64,000 bases of DNA, from positions 868,001-932,000 of the forward strand of contig NZ_JACHJS010000001.1 in assembly GCF_014203755.1 (NCBI RefSeq), given 5' to 3'. Under the pieces are notes generated by a model. It did not search any database. It saw only the letters and a program-made list of their open reading frames with translations, and was not told the origin of the DNA. Made by a program: the position numbers and the translations under genes. Positions within the stretch are counted from its first letter, which is position 1. Each line of letters opens with the position of its first letter. Below are positions 17,224 to 25,719 of this stretch, one piece after another. This DNA comes from Saccharothrix violaceirubra. GTDB lineage: Bacteria > Actinomycetota > Actinomycetes > Mycobacteriales > Pseudonocardiaceae.

Positions 17224-17556
17224 TTAGGCGTCGGGTTGGCTGAGCGAACAGATCCGCCGATCGCCCAGGTCCAACAACGCGGGGGCGACGGGCACGTAGT
17301 AGGCGTTGACCACCTTCTCGTCCGCCCAGAACGGCACTGTCGCCCATGGCCCGACGCATCGCGTGTAGTGGCCACGTCCGTCGGTGTCGACCCGGACGAG
17401 CACGAACGATTCGGCGCAGTGCCGGTAGACGGCGGTCGCGCCGCCGTGGTGATCGGGATTGACGAACCCGAAGCCGCACAACGCCTTGGGCGTGGTCGGG
17501 GGGTTGAACGAGGTGAGTACGGACAGGATCGTGGCAGCAACGTGAGTGACAACCAT
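17224..17556 (-). CDS. secreted DUF6355-family protein
   Basis: 110 residues, ATG at 17554-17556 after GGAGGCGATCC. The first 25 residues form a short signal-like segment. The mature part has CGFGFVNPDHHGGATAVYRHC, then VLVRVDTDGRGHYTRCVGPW and KVVNAYYV, ending near CSLSQ. The four Cys and the CGF-x-YxHC-x-RCVGP-NAYY order match the small secreted DUF6355 family, often labelled natural product biosynthesis protein. Its real function is unknown. It stands alone, with its own promoter region in 17557-17800. Confidence 0.75.
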   Translation of the reverse strand: MVVTHVAATILSVLTSFNPPTTPKALCGFGFVNPDHHGGATAVYRHCAESFVLVRVDTDGRGHYTRCVGPWATVPFWADEKVVNAYYVPVAPALLDLGDRRICSLSQPDA

Positions 17557-17798
17557 GGATCGCCTCCGGAATGAATCGGTGACGATCCCACTATCGGCGG
17601 ATCGGTGCCGCTCGACGATCTGCTTCGATTATTCGAATTCTGTGGAAGAACGGTTTTCCGATTGGCGGAACGAGTGCGGTGTTCTTCCGTGCGGTTGGTG
17701 CCACGTCGCTGTGGTCGATCGGCCGTCATTTGAAGGGCGGGGACATGTGGCCGTAGACCTGTCGGGTCAGGGTGCGATCGCCGTCGTGGGTGGTGTGA

Positions 17799-17833
17799 CC
17801 CGCGCCCGCCCGCAAGCCTGAGACGGGCGCGGG
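17799..17833 (-). terminator. hairpin downstream of the EACC1/CHAT operon
   Basis: A perfect 10-bp inverted repeat, CCCGCGCCCG at 17799-17808 and CGGGCGCGGG at 17824-17833, with a 15-base loop. It begins 8 bases past the stop of the EACC1-like gene, reading on the minus strand. The remaining gap up to the DUF6355 gene (17557-17798) shows no gene. Confidence 0.6.
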
Positions 17834-17840
17834 GCGGCGT

Positions 17841-18236
17841 CTACGCGGGGTCGTCGCTTTCGGGAAGGTCAAGCAGTTGGTCGGGGTCGAGCGTCGAGAG
17901 GTCCTGTGGCCCGTCCTGGGTGTCCAGTTTCAGGGTGACGGAGTGGTCGTCTGCGATCTGTCGGGCTTTGTCGATGATGTCCTTCGCCCGTCGACGCTTG
18001 TGGATTCGGTCTGCCAGGTCGGTGACGGCCAAGGCTGCCGAGGGGATGGAGAGGACCAGCGCGGCCAGGGCGACGGGGTCGACGGACTTGTCGTCCTCAC
18101 GGGTGGAATCACTGGTGCCGAGCGCCGTCGCGGGAACTTCGTGCAGGGTGAATCCCCAACTGTCGACCAGTTCTTGGAGGCTGTCCTTCGCTGGCGCGAG
18201 GTGGTTCGTGGCGCTGCTCTCGATGTAGATGATCAT
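17841..18236 (-). CDS. EACC1-like effector-associated protein
   Basis: 131 residues starting at ATG 18234-18236, overlapping the stop of the CHAT gene (ATGA), so translation is coupled. Organisation: an N-terminal strand-helix unit (MIIYIESSATNHL...LQELVDSWGF), then a hydrophobic segment DPVALAALVLSIPSAALAVTDL, then a basic helix ADRIHKRRRAKDIID, then strands with TLKLDTQDG and an acidic tail. This is the layout of the effector-associated constant component EACC1, described in NTP-dependent conflict systems with CHAT or other effectors. The pairing with CHAT-STAND-TPR supports the call. Confidence 0.65.
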   Translation of the reverse strand: MIIYIESSATNHLAPAKDSLQELVDSWGFTLHEVPATALGTSDSTREDDKSVDPVALAALVLSIPSAALAVTDLADRIHKRRRAKDIIDKARQIADDHSVTLKLDTQDGPQDLSTLDPDQLLDLPESDDPA

Positions 18237-21200
18237 TCGTGCTCGTTTCCTTGATCGAGTCGATCGATGAGGCTGTTCAGCTGTTCGACGAGGGCCTGGT
18301 TCTCGATTTTCGTGGCAGCCTGCAGGCTTTCGTCGGCGATCTGGCGGGCTTGGACCGTCTCACCGGCGGCGGCGAGCAGTTGGGCGAGTGTCGTGCCCAC
18401 CACGGCGATACCCTCGGCGCGTTGGAGACGACGGTTGATCGAGTACGACTCGATCAACCTGGGTGCGGCGGACTCGTGGTCCTGTTGACTCAGGTTGAGC
18501 CGGGCTAGGTCCCAGTTCGCTCCGGCGATACCGTCGAGATCTCCCAGGCGTGTGTGCACTTCCAATCGCTTGAGCTGGAGCCGGGTCGCTTCGTCGTAGT
18601 CGCCGCGTCGGAAGAGGATGTCGCCGATCTGGCCCCAGGTGACGGCGGTGGCGTGGGTGTCGCCGAGGCGTTCGTAGACGGGGAGTTCGATGTCGCGGCG
18701 GATGCGGAGGGCTTCGTCGTAGTCGCCGCGTTGGAAGAGGATGTCGCCGATCTGGCCCCAGGTGACGGCGGTGGCGTGGGTGTCGCCGAGGCGTTCGTAG
18801 ACGGGGAGTTGGACTTCGCGGCGGATGCGGAGGGCTTCGTCGTAGTCGCCGCGTCGTTCGGCGATGTCGCCGATCTGGCCCCAGGTGACGGCGGTGGCGT
18901 GGGTGTCGCCGAGGCGTTCGTAGACGGGGAGTTCGATGTCGCGGCGGATGCGGAGGGCTTCGTCGTAGTCGCCGCGTCGGAAGAGGATGTCGCCGATCTG
19001 GCCCCAGGTGACGGCGGTGGCGTGGGTGTCGCCGAGGCGTTCGTAGACGGGGAGTTCGATGTCGCGGCGGATGCGGAGGGCTTCGTCGTAGTCGCCGCGT
19101 TGGAAGAGGATGTCGCCGAGGACTCCTGTGGCCGCTGCGGCTTCACCGTCGGATTCCTTGGCGGTGAACAGAGCGTGTGCCTGATGGATGAGTTGTTCGG
19201 CCTGACGCAGGTCGCCGGTCGTGAGAATGCGGCGGGCTCGTTCGGCGAGGACTCTGGCGCGTTCCAGGGGATCCTCGTGGTTCTCGGTGGCAGTTTGGCG
19301 GACGGCCCGATCCAGCAGGGCATGCCCCAGGGTTCCGTCGCCGCTGGTGAGTGCCGCGTCGGCGGTGACACGCAGAAGAAGTACGGGTACAGATCGGTGG
19401 TGCCGGTCGAGGAGGCTGATCGCGTCGTGCCCGAGCGTGGAGGCCTCGGCTGCGACGCCGGCGCGCAAGTGTGTGACGGCGCCGGCGGCGCACGTGGCGG
19501 TGACGCTCGGGTTGTCCGCCGCCAGCGAGAGTCGGGTGAGTTGCAGGTCCTGCTCCGTCGTCCGGCCCTGAGATTCGGTGTCCGGGGTCCATGCGGCCAG
19601 CAGCACTTCGACTGTGATGGCGGCCAGCGTGCTTCGTTCCGCCGTGGACAGCGGAGGAATTCGGCCGGCGGCCAAGGGATTGGCGGCCAAGGCCGTGCCT
19701 CCGGTGCCGTGCGGGTCGGGGTAGGGCTCCAGGAGGCCGAGGTCGCGCAGACGGGTCGGGGTACCGCCTACGTGATCGGCCAGGATTTCGACCACCGGTT
19801 CCGGGACGGGCAGGTCGAACAGCGTGACGGCCCGCAGCAGGGCTCTGGCGGGGGTGCCGGCCTCGTCGAGCAGGGCGTCCAGGGCGAGGTTCTCCAGGAA
19901 CTCCCGGACTTCGCCGTCGCTGGGCAGATCCCCTTGGCGCAGGTAGTCCTCCATCTGCGACACGGCGGCTTCCGCGCGGGAAAGCGGGACCTGGTCGTTG
20001 TAGACCAAGCGCAGGCAGATCAGGTCCTGCAGGCCCGGGTTACCCCGGCTCGCCGTGACCGCTCGCTGTGCGAGGTCGGCACGTTTGTCCTGACGATCCG
20101 CGGGTGCGAGGGCTTGGTGGCGTCGATGCAGTTTGCGTTGCGCGACGGTGGACAAGGGTCGCAGTTGGATACGCTCAAGCGTGTTCTCCGCGCCGTCGAG
20201 GGTGAAGACGAACCGGCTCGTGAGCAGCAGACGACTGTCCGTCTCGGCCGGCTCGAAGGCCCGCAGCACCGCCGCCAGTACGAGGGCGTGCTCGGGCACG
20301 ACCCGGTGCGGCCCTGCTGCGTTCGACGCGAGAATCTGTTCCAAGTCATCGATCACCAGCAGCAACGGCTTGTGCCCGTCGCCCGCCTGGGCGCACGGTC
20401 CGGACAGCAGGTCGATCAGGACCTCCCCGATCGCCTCCGGCCGGTCTCGCACCCGAGCGATCCCGGCGTCGATCAACTCCCGGGCCTTCTGGTCGGTGCG
20501 TACCGCATCCCGTATCGCGTTCAGGATGGCCGACGCGCCGTAGTCGCCGAATACCACGGCAACGGCGTAGTCGCCGGCCGTCCGGTCGACGATCCGGGCT
20601 GCCAGACTCGACTTGCCCAACCGGCCCTGGCCCTGCAGCAGCACCCCGGCGTGCTCACCGTCCCGTAGCGCCCGCAGCGCACGTCGCAACTCGTCGCGGC
20701 GGCCCACGAACATCTGTGCCTTGGCCACTGGAACCTGACTTTTCTGGTCCAGGAACCGTTTCGTGCCATGCACGGCTGACACCATCGACCGCTTGCGACG
20801 ACCCGCCACCACCTGCCCGCCGCCCGCCTGACCCAGCCACAACCTGGCCATGTGCCAGTCCGCCCGCACTACAGGGTCGTCCGAGTCCAGCAACGCCCGC
20901 CGCGCGTCGCCCACTGCCACCGCCAGGTCCGTGCGGTTGGTCAACGCCCGATACAGGTGTTCGGCGAACTTGGTGGCGGCCCGATCGTTCACCGAGCCGT
21001 CCCACCCGATCACCGCGGGCACCCCGGCGCTGACCAGACTCGTCGACAGCGAGTGCGCCAGCAGCTCCGGCCGCCCTCCCGGGCCCGGTCCTCCCTTGCG
21101 TTCGGTGCCCGCGGGCAGGCGCGTGGAGTCATCGGCGCCGGTCGCGGTCAGACACGCCGACACGAACACCAACCGCGTGTCTTTCGGGAGATGGCCGACC

Positions 21201-21910
21201 AGTTCGGAGGCCGTCGTCGGCCGCGGCCCACCCGTGCTGTCCTCCATCAACAGCACTGGCTCCCCGCCCTTGCCGGGCCACGCGTTGAGGCCGTGGCACG
21301 ACAGGTGCACGACCGGAAGCCCGGCGTCGGAGAGCCGTTCGCCCAGTTGCTCGGGATCGCCGGTGTCCTCGACCAGCAGATCGACGCGGGCATCACCCAC
21401 CGCGTCCAGGATCGCTGTCTCCTCGGCCTCGAAGTCCAGTTCGTGCTGTCCCATCGGCGACGACGCCATGAAGGCCAGGCCCAACCGGAAACCGTCCGGG
21501 GTGGCAGGCTGTAACGGCGATCCTAGGCGCCGGGCCACGCAGAACCGGGTCAGCCCTTCGCCGGCAAGGAAACTCCCGTCCGGCCACGCCAACAACTCGA
21601 ACGGAGCACGCAGAACCGCCCACGCGGTATGGGACGGCCACTGCGGGCCCCGCACCTCCAACACCTCCGGTGCCGTCGCCCGCTCCAGCCACGTCCGTAA
21701 CTGTCCCTGTTGGCCGTCGAGCCAGCTGAACAGCTTTCGCCCCAATTCCAGCAGCACCGAGTCCGAGTTCGCGTGTACCGCCCGCACGTATTGCGCGGTC
21801 AACTGCTCCAGAAACTCGGTATCGGTACTCTCAAGTGCCCGCAGTGGTCCGATCCGTTCGTCACCCAGGACCAGTTCGAACCCCGAACCGTCCACGATCA
21901 GACCGGTCAC
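18233..21910 (-). CDS. CHAT protease-STAND NTPase-TPR conflict-system protein
   Basis: 1225 residues from GTG 21908-21910, chosen because GGGGAGG lies just upstream; an upstream start at 22030 is open but poor. Residues about 100-380 are a CHAT caspase-like domain, with His in VHLSCHGLNAW (about 206) and Cys in VFVSACLTATG (about 253). A P-loop NTPase follows: Walker A LLQGQGRLGKSSLAAR at about 425-438, Walker B LLLVIDDLEQIL at about 516-525. The C-terminal third is helical repeats, including four almost identical 41-residue units (RRGDYDEALRIRRDIELPV). Presumably signal binding at the repeats releases the protease. Target unknown. Confidence 0.88.
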   Translation of the reverse strand: MTGLIVDGSGFELVLGDERIGPLRALESTDTEFLEQLTAQYVRAVHANSDSVLLELGRKLFSWLDGQQGQLRTWLERATAPEVLEVRGPQWPSHTAWAVLRAPFELLAWPDGSFLAGEGLTRFCVARRLGSPLQPATPDGFRLGLAFMASSPMGQHELDFEAEETAILDAVGDARVDLLVEDTGDPEQLGERLSDAGLPVVHLSCHGLNAWPGKGGEPVLLMEDSTGGPRPTTASELVGHLPKDTRLVFVSACLTATGADDSTRLPAGTERKGGPGPGGRPELLAHSLSTSLVSAGVPAVIGWDGSVNDRAATKFAEHLYRALTNRTDLAVAVGDARRALLDSDDPVVRADWHMARLWLGQAGGGQVVAGRRKRSMVSAVHGTKRFLDQKSQVPVAKAQMFVGRRDELRRALRALRDGEHAGVLLQGQGRLGKSSLAARIVDRTAGDYAVAVVFGDYGASAILNAIRDAVRTDQKARELIDAGIARVRDRPEAIGEVLIDLLSGPCAQAGDGHKPLLLVIDDLEQILASNAAGPHRVVPEHALVLAAVLRAFEPAETDSRLLLTSRFVFTLDGAENTLERIQLRPLSTVAQRKLHRRHQALAPADRQDKRADLAQRAVTASRGNPGLQDLICLRLVYNDQVPLSRAEAAVSQMEDYLRQGDLPSDGEVREFLENLALDALLDEAGTPARALLRAVTLFDLPVPEPVVEILADHVGGTPTRLRDLGLLEPYPDPHGTGGTALAANPLAAGRIPPLSTAERSTLAAITVEVLLAAWTPDTESQGRTTEQDLQLTRLSLAADNPSVTATCAAGAVTHLRAGVAAEASTLGHDAISLLDRHHRSVPVLLLRVTADAALTSGDGTLGHALLDRAVRQTATENHEDPLERARVLAERARRILTTGDLRQAEQLIHQAHALFTAKESDGEAAAATGVLGDILFQRGDYDEALRIRRDIELPVYERLGDTHATAVTWGQIGDILFRRGDYDEALRIRRDIELPVYERLGDTHATAVTWGQIGDIAERRGDYDEALRIRREVQLPVYERLGDTHATAVTWGQIGDILFQRGDYDEALRIRRDIELPVYERLGDTHATAVTWGQIGDILFRRGDYDEATRLQLKRLEVHTRLGDLDGIAGANWDLARLNLSQQDHESAAPRLIESYSINRRLQRAEGIAVVGTTLAQLLAAAGETVQARQIADESLQAATKIENQALVEQLNSLIDRLDQGNEHE
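18599..19115 (-). repeat. 123-bp tandem repeats encoding near-identical TPR-like units
   Basis: Units begin at 18599, 18722, 18845, 18968 and 19091 (partial). Each is 123 bp, equal to 41 codons. They differ at only a few bases, for example in the codons giving FRR, FQR or AERR before GDYDEALRI. A more diverged unit lies upstream of 18599. Identity at synonymous positions shows recent amplification or gene conversion inside the CHAT gene. Confidence 0.92.
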
Positions 21911-22103
21911 GGCCCCTCCCCACACCCACCCGCGAACATCACCGGGAAGGCGGTCCGCGTCCCGGCACGACTGCCCAAAGATCGCAGACCTGATCCGGAC
22001 GGTTACCGGACACTCCGGGACGGCACACACATTCCCTCAAACAGCCCAATCCGACCCTTGACGTTGTATAGCTGACCGTCGGATACGAGCACCCGCCCAC
22101 AGA

Positions 22104-22325
22104 TCACGGGACGCACTCGAAGAGGTCCTCGAAGGTCATGGGTGCGAAGGCGAGGAGTGCTCCTGCGATGAAGGCGGGGCCGGGATGGAGTTCTCCGGCG
22201 CGGACGCGGGTGACGGTGGAGCGGTTCACGCCCATGGCCTTGGAGGCCGAGTAGTCGGAGCGGTGGCCGGCCAGGCGTGTTGCCTTGTCGAACATGCCGG
22301 CGCGGAGTCTGATCCGAGCGCTCAC
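22104..22325 (-). CDS. small XRE-like helix-turn-helix protein
   Basis: 73 residues from GTG 22323-22325, overlapping the preceding stop (GTGA). It reads SARIRLRAGMFDKATRLAGHRS, then DYSASKAMGVNRSTVTRVRAG, a compact HTH with a clear turn and recognition helix, then a hydrophobic tail AFIAGALLAFAPMTFEDLFEC. Similar short regulators are frequent in actinomycetes. It is translationally coupled to the 361-residue protein upstream. The 190-bp gap before the CHAT start holds no gene. Confidence 0.7.
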   Translation of the reverse strand: MSARIRLRAGMFDKATRLAGHRSDYSASKAMGVNRSTVTRVRAGELHPGPAFIAGALLAFAPMTFEDLFECVP

Positions 22326-23407
22326 AGTTGATCCTCCAGAGCGGCCCCGTGCGGACAGGTCAACAGGTCCAGGACGTCGGGGTTGTGGATGGTGCGCCCG
22401 TAGGGGCGGGGGTCGACTCGGGCGAGTCCGAGGGCGCGCAGGGCTGCGGTGGTGTTGTAGCCGGTCTTGGTGGTGAAGCCGTGGCGTGTGGCTAGGTCGG
22501 TGACGGTGACGGCGCCTCGGGTGAGCAGGTCGGTCCAGACGGCGCGGAGGTTGCGGGTTCGGGTGGCGGCGGGGTGGTCGTGCAGCCTGGTGAGGGTGTC
22601 GAGGAGGGCGATCTCGGCGTGGCAGGTGCGGGTGATGGCGTCGGCGATCCGGCCGACGGCGGCGAGCACGTCGGCCCGGCGTGGTCGGGTCGGGTCGGGC
22701 GTGCCCGTGTAGTGGGTGCTGAGCGGCAGCCAGGGCCTGGTCAGCCATCCGGCGCGGACCAGGGCGCCGGGCAGGGCCAGGCGCCGGGCGTGACCCTCGG
22801 CCGGCGGGGTGCGTACGTGCCGGGTCAGGACGTCGGCCAACGGCTCCGGGGCGGGTGTCGGTGTCGGGGTGTCGAGCAGGGCGAGCGTGGTGGCGAGGTG
22901 GCGGGCGAAGGCGGGTTCGCGCCACTGGCCCACCGGGCTCGTGGACAGGACGTGGTGGAACACCTCGATCAGTGCGAGGTGCACGCCGTCGAGGTGCGCC
23001 GACGCGCGGGTCTCGCGCAGCAGGGCGGTGCGGGCCCAGTCGTGGGCGAACGGGGAGGTGGTGACGCGGTGGTCGAGCCAGCGCAGCGCCTGTTCGGCTC
23101 GGCCCACGGCGTAGTGCGCCCACTCGGGTGGCATCGCCGATTCCCGTGCATCGTCTGCGGGGCGGGGGAGGGTGGGGATCTTGATCGGTGGGTGTCCGTC
23201 TGGGAGGGTTCGTCGGGCGAGGTCGCGGTAGTGGGCGGCGCCGAGCGGGCGCCCGGCGCGGGCCGCCAGTTCCGCGATGAGGAGGAACCGGCGGCCTGGG
23301 GCGTCGGTACCGGTCAGGGTGAAGGCGTGGTCGAGGGCGTGGTGCGGGCGTCCGGTCGCGAGGCAGCGTCCGATCTCCCGGAGAGTCCGGCTCTCGACAC
23401 ACATCAT
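22322..23407 (-). CDS. hypothetical protein with C-terminal winged helix (degenerate Fic-like?)
   Basis: 361 residues; ATG at 23405-23407 or one codon later, after GGAAAGGACAG. It is mostly helical. LLRETRASAHLDGVHLALIEV at about 140-160 recalls the S-x-x-x-EG inhibitory helix of Fic proteins, but no HPFxxGNGR motif is present, so catalysis is unlikely if related. The C-terminus (about 285-340) is a winged-helix-like segment, GAVTVTDLATRHGFTTKTGYNTTAALRALGLA. A paralogue truncated at its C-terminus lies at 33297-34075. It forms a cassette with the 71-residue gene upstream and the small HTH gene downstream. Confidence 0.5.
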   Translation of the reverse strand: MMCVESRTLREIGRCLATGRPHHALDHAFTLTGTDAPGRRFLLIAELAARAGRPLGAAHYRDLARRTLPDGHPPIKIPTLPRPADDARESAMPPEWAHYAVGRAEQALRWLDHRVTTSPFAHDWARTALLRETRASAHLDGVHLALIEVFHHVLSTSPVGQWREPAFARHLATTLALLDTPTPTPAPEPLADVLTRHVRTPPAEGHARRLALPGALVRAGWLTRPWLPLSTHYTGTPDPTRPRRADVLAAVGRIADAITRTCHAEIALLDTLTRLHDHPAATRTRNLRAVWTDLLTRGAVTVTDLATRHGFTTKTGYNTTAALRALGLARVDPRPYGRTIHNPDVLDLLTCPHGAALEDQL

Positions 23408-23536
23408 GTCGACTGTCCTTTCCGGACTTTTCCGGGGTGGGCGGGGAGTGCTTCGCGGGAGGAGTGTGGAGCACTCCCCGCCCGTCGGGAGGGCCGTCGG
23501 CGGTGTCGGCGCGGTCGCGCGACGGCCGGTGTCGGG

Positions 23537-23752
23537 TCAGGCGGTGGTCAACTGTTCGTCGGCGGTGAGTTCGTCGCGGGCGCGGACGAGGTGGCCGGTG
23601 AGGTCGACGAGTGCGGTTTTGGTGATCACGAGGTCCAGTGCACCGCCGCCGATCGTGAGGTGGGCCTCGTCTCCGACGACGTGGCAGGAGATCGGGGCCT
23701 CGCCTTCGATGCGGGCGAACGACGACGTGCTGAAACCGATGTGAGTGGACAT
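23537..23752 (-). CDS. 71-residue conserved hypothetical protein, copy A
   Basis: 71 residues starting MSTHIGFSTSSFARIEG and ending ELTADEQLTTA, with the central strand-rich segment AHLTIGGGALDLVITKTAL. It differs from the copy at 34203-34418 at only a few positions (F/Y, E/D, V/I). That conservation while surrounding DNA has diverged suggests it is a real, selected gene. Function unknown. Its start follows a weak site in GGAAGGGAACC. Confidence 0.65.
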   Translation of the reverse strand: MSTHIGFSTSSFARIEGEAPISCHVVGDEAHLTIGGGALDLVITKTALVDLTGHLVRARDELTADEQLTTA

Positions 23753-23849
23753 TTGAGGTTCCCTTCCAGGTTGTGCTCGGGATGCGCGTCACCCCGAGTG
23801 GTCTTGTTCAGGGGGATGAAGTCGTTGTGCGCCAACGGCGTTATCGCGG

Positions 23850-24254
23850 TCAACGATCGGCAGTGCCGTCTCGGAGGGAGGGATCGGTCGGCCAGCAGGT
23901 CGGGCACCATTCCCACTCGGGTACGGAATGATCGGTGGCGATCGCCACCGCGCCGCACGCCGACAGGTGGAAGATCAGACCCTGGTGACGGATCGTTCGG
24001 CTGTCGGGATCGAGCCGGTGGATTCTGCGCTGGAAGACGCCCGAAGCCGTGGTGTGGTCTTCGCTGCCCCGGACTGGTGTGGTGCGTGTCCGGAGCCGGG
24101 AGCAGCCAAGTCGCCACCGCAGGGCGGTGCGGCTGTCTCGAAGATGGACGCGCACCTCGGCGTCTTGGGCGGCTTCCTCCCCGAACTCGGTTCCAGAGGC
24201 GGTTCGCGCCTGGGCCGTCACGGAACCGGTGTGCGTGCTCGGAGTTTGGGCCAT
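23850..24254 (-). CDS. hypothetical protein with C-terminal Cys pair
   Basis: 134 residues from ATG 24252-24254, preceded by GGAGAGGGATACGCC. The N-terminus is Thr/Ala-rich and disordered; the middle is basic. The C-terminus has LIFHLSACGAVAIATDHSV and then WEWCPTCWP, where CPTC resembles a metal-binding knuckle. Family not recognised. It is divergent from the XRE-DUF5753 gene and shares its control region. Confidence 0.55.
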   Translation of the reverse strand: MAQTPSTHTGSVTAQARTASGTEFGEEAAQDAEVRVHLRDSRTALRWRLGCSRLRTRTTPVRGSEDHTTASGVFQRRIHRLDPDSRTIRHQGLIFHLSACGAVAIATDHSVPEWEWCPTCWPTDPSLRDGTADR

Positions 24255-24359
24255 GGCGTATCCCTCTCCGGTTTTGCGAGGTAGAGGTGGCCGGACCGGG
24301 ATGGGGTGCCGATCGGGCAACTGCGGAGTGTGAGAGGGTTGCTACGGAAAGATACCGTC

Positions 24360-24384
24360 GTAGCCTCTCGATTGGAGAGGCTAC
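24360..24384. promoter_or_regulatory. perfect 10-bp inverted repeat upstream of XRE-DUF5753 gene
   Basis: GTAGCCTCTC (24360-24369), a 5-base loop and GAGAGGCTAC (24375-24384). A second, imperfect palindrome (GCTACGG with CCGTcGTAGC) overlaps its left side from about 24341. It lies between two divergent genes, about 60 bases before the regulator start, so operator function is more likely than termination, though not proven. Confidence 0.45.
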
Positions 24385-24446
24385 TGTGGAGACATTACTG
24401 ACGCCTAGTCGACCGATAGGGTGACTTGGGCAGATTGGACAGTTAC

Positions 24447-25313
24447 GTGGCGCTGTCAACGACACCAACGGTGATCCGTCGGTACGTGGCGTTCGAGTTG
24501 AAGCGGCTACGTGAGGCGTCGGGCAAATCCCAGCAGGACGCGGCGACCCGGATCGACACGAGCAAGTCGCGCGTCACGCACCTGGAGTCCGGCCGCAACA
24601 TGCCCAAGCTCCTGGACATCGAGGCACTGCTGGAGCTGTACGGCGTGCCGGAGATGACGGAGCAGTTCAAGGAGCTGATCGTCCAGGCCCGCGAGTCGGG
24701 ACCGGTCTTCGACCTGGACTCGACGCTGAACCTGCTGCCCGGTTTCGACATGTACGTCGGTCTGGAGCAGGGCGCGAGCCGAATCTTCACCTACGACGCC
24801 GTGGTCGTGAAGGGCATCCTCCAATGCCGTCGCTACGCCGAGGCGACAATCCGCGGCCACCTCGGCGGGGCGGACCTCGCCGACGACCGCGTGCGGACTC
24901 TCGTCGATCTCAGGATGCGTCGGCAGACCGCGTTCGAACGCTCCGAGCACCCTCTGGAGGTCATGGCCGTCATCGGTGAAGGCGTGCTCCGTCAGCAGGT
25001 CGGAGGTGCCGACGTCGCTGCCGAGCAGCTTGAGTACCTGCTGACGCTCGCCGAGCGCGAAAACATCACGATCAGGGTGTTGCCGTTCAGCAGTGGAGCA
25101 CATCCTGCGATGCAGGGACCGTTCACCCGCTTGGAGTTCCCCATCGAGCGCGATCCGGGTGTGGTGTATCTCGAAGACCTGTCAGGCGGCCGGTATCGGG
25201 ACGACACTGAGGACATCGACCGGTACGCGCAGGTAGGCGCCCACCTCCTGGACGTGGCGTTGCCCGCGCGCAAGTCGCTGTCCGTGATCGACACCATCCG
25301 GAGGGAGCTATAA
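24447..25313 (+). CDS. XRE regulator with DUF5753 sensor domain (first pair)
   Basis: 288 residues from GTG 24447; a TTG at 24426 is the alternative start. The HTH (about residues 15-65) reads FELKRLREASGKSQQDAATRI then DTSKSRVTHLESGR. The C-terminal DUF5753 region shows the typical markers: VKGILQCRRYAEATIRG, RMRRQTAFER, EGVLRQQVGG and ITIRVLPFSSGAHPA. These regulators occur with DUF397 proteins in actinomycetes, often linked to development or secondary metabolism; here a DUF397 gene follows 2 bases later. Confidence 0.9.
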   Translation: MALSTTPTVIRRYVAFELKRLREASGKSQQDAATRIDTSKSRVTHLESGRNMPKLLDIEALLELYGVPEMTEQFKELIVQARESGPVFDLDSTLNLLPGFDMYVGLEQGASRIFTYDAVVVKGILQCRRYAEATIRGHLGGADLADDRVRTLVDLRMRRQTAFERSEHPLEVMAVIGEGVLRQQVGGADVAAEQLEYLLTLAERENITIRVLPFSSGAHPAMQGPFTRLEFPIERDPGVVYLEDLSGGRYRDDTEDIDRYAQVGAHLLDVALPARKSLSVIDTIRREL

Positions 25314-25315
25314 CG

Positions 25316-25516
25316 ATGAGCGACACGTGGACCTGGCGGAAGTCGAGCCGTTCCGTCGGCAACGGGGATTGCGTCGAGGTCGGCACCAGTGTCGACGCGG
25401 CGGCGATCGGTGTCAGGGACAGTAAGCGGGGCGACTCGGGTCCGGTGCTGCTGTTCTCCCATGACGGCATTGCGACGTTCTTCGCGAGCGCCAAGGCCGG
25501 CAAGTTCGACCACTGA
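25316..25516 (+). CDS. DUF397 protein (first pair)
   Basis: 66 residues. It has the standard DUF397 layout: WTWRKSSRSVGNGDCVEVG near the start, then VRDSKRGDSGPVLLFSHDGIATFFASAKAG. ATG follows the upstream stop almost directly, so it is translated with the XRE-DUF5753 partner. It is thought to act as antagonist or partner of that regulator. Confidence 0.92.
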   Translation: MSDTWTWRKSSRSVGNGDCVEVGTSVDAAAIGVRDSKRGDSGPVLLFSHDGIATFFASAKAGKFDH

Positions 25517-25626
25517 TCCGAGCATGCCCACGGCAGCCGACCGCCTGCCGAAGAACGATCGCGACCGCCGCTTGACTCTCGCCGGCCAGGCGGCGGGTCG
25601 CGATCGGGTACGCCGTCGTACAGCCG

Positions 25627-25719
25627 TCACGCGATCAGCAGGCAGCGGTCCCACGTGGTGTCGGCCTGGTGCGTGGCGATGGTGTGCAGCGCCAGTGCCA
25701 GGCCGGCGTCCCCGTCAAG
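25627..25719 (-). pseudogene. C-terminal tail of a LanC-like cyclase
   Basis: Thirty codons ending LDGDAGLALALH...WDRCLLIA, then TGA. The L-DG-x-AG-x-ALALH motif followed by a terminal WDR-x-LL is the usual end of lanthionine synthetase C-like proteins. Nothing upstream belongs to such a gene: at 25719 the sequence switches to an alpha/beta-hydrolase start in another frame. It is a remnant, implying a lanthipeptide-type locus was once here or nearby. Confidence 0.5.

Noticed and set aside
22322..23407. Annotating the 361-residue protein as a Fic enzyme
   Set aside because: Only a helix like the Fic inhibitory motif is present; the HPFxxGNGR active-site motif is missing.
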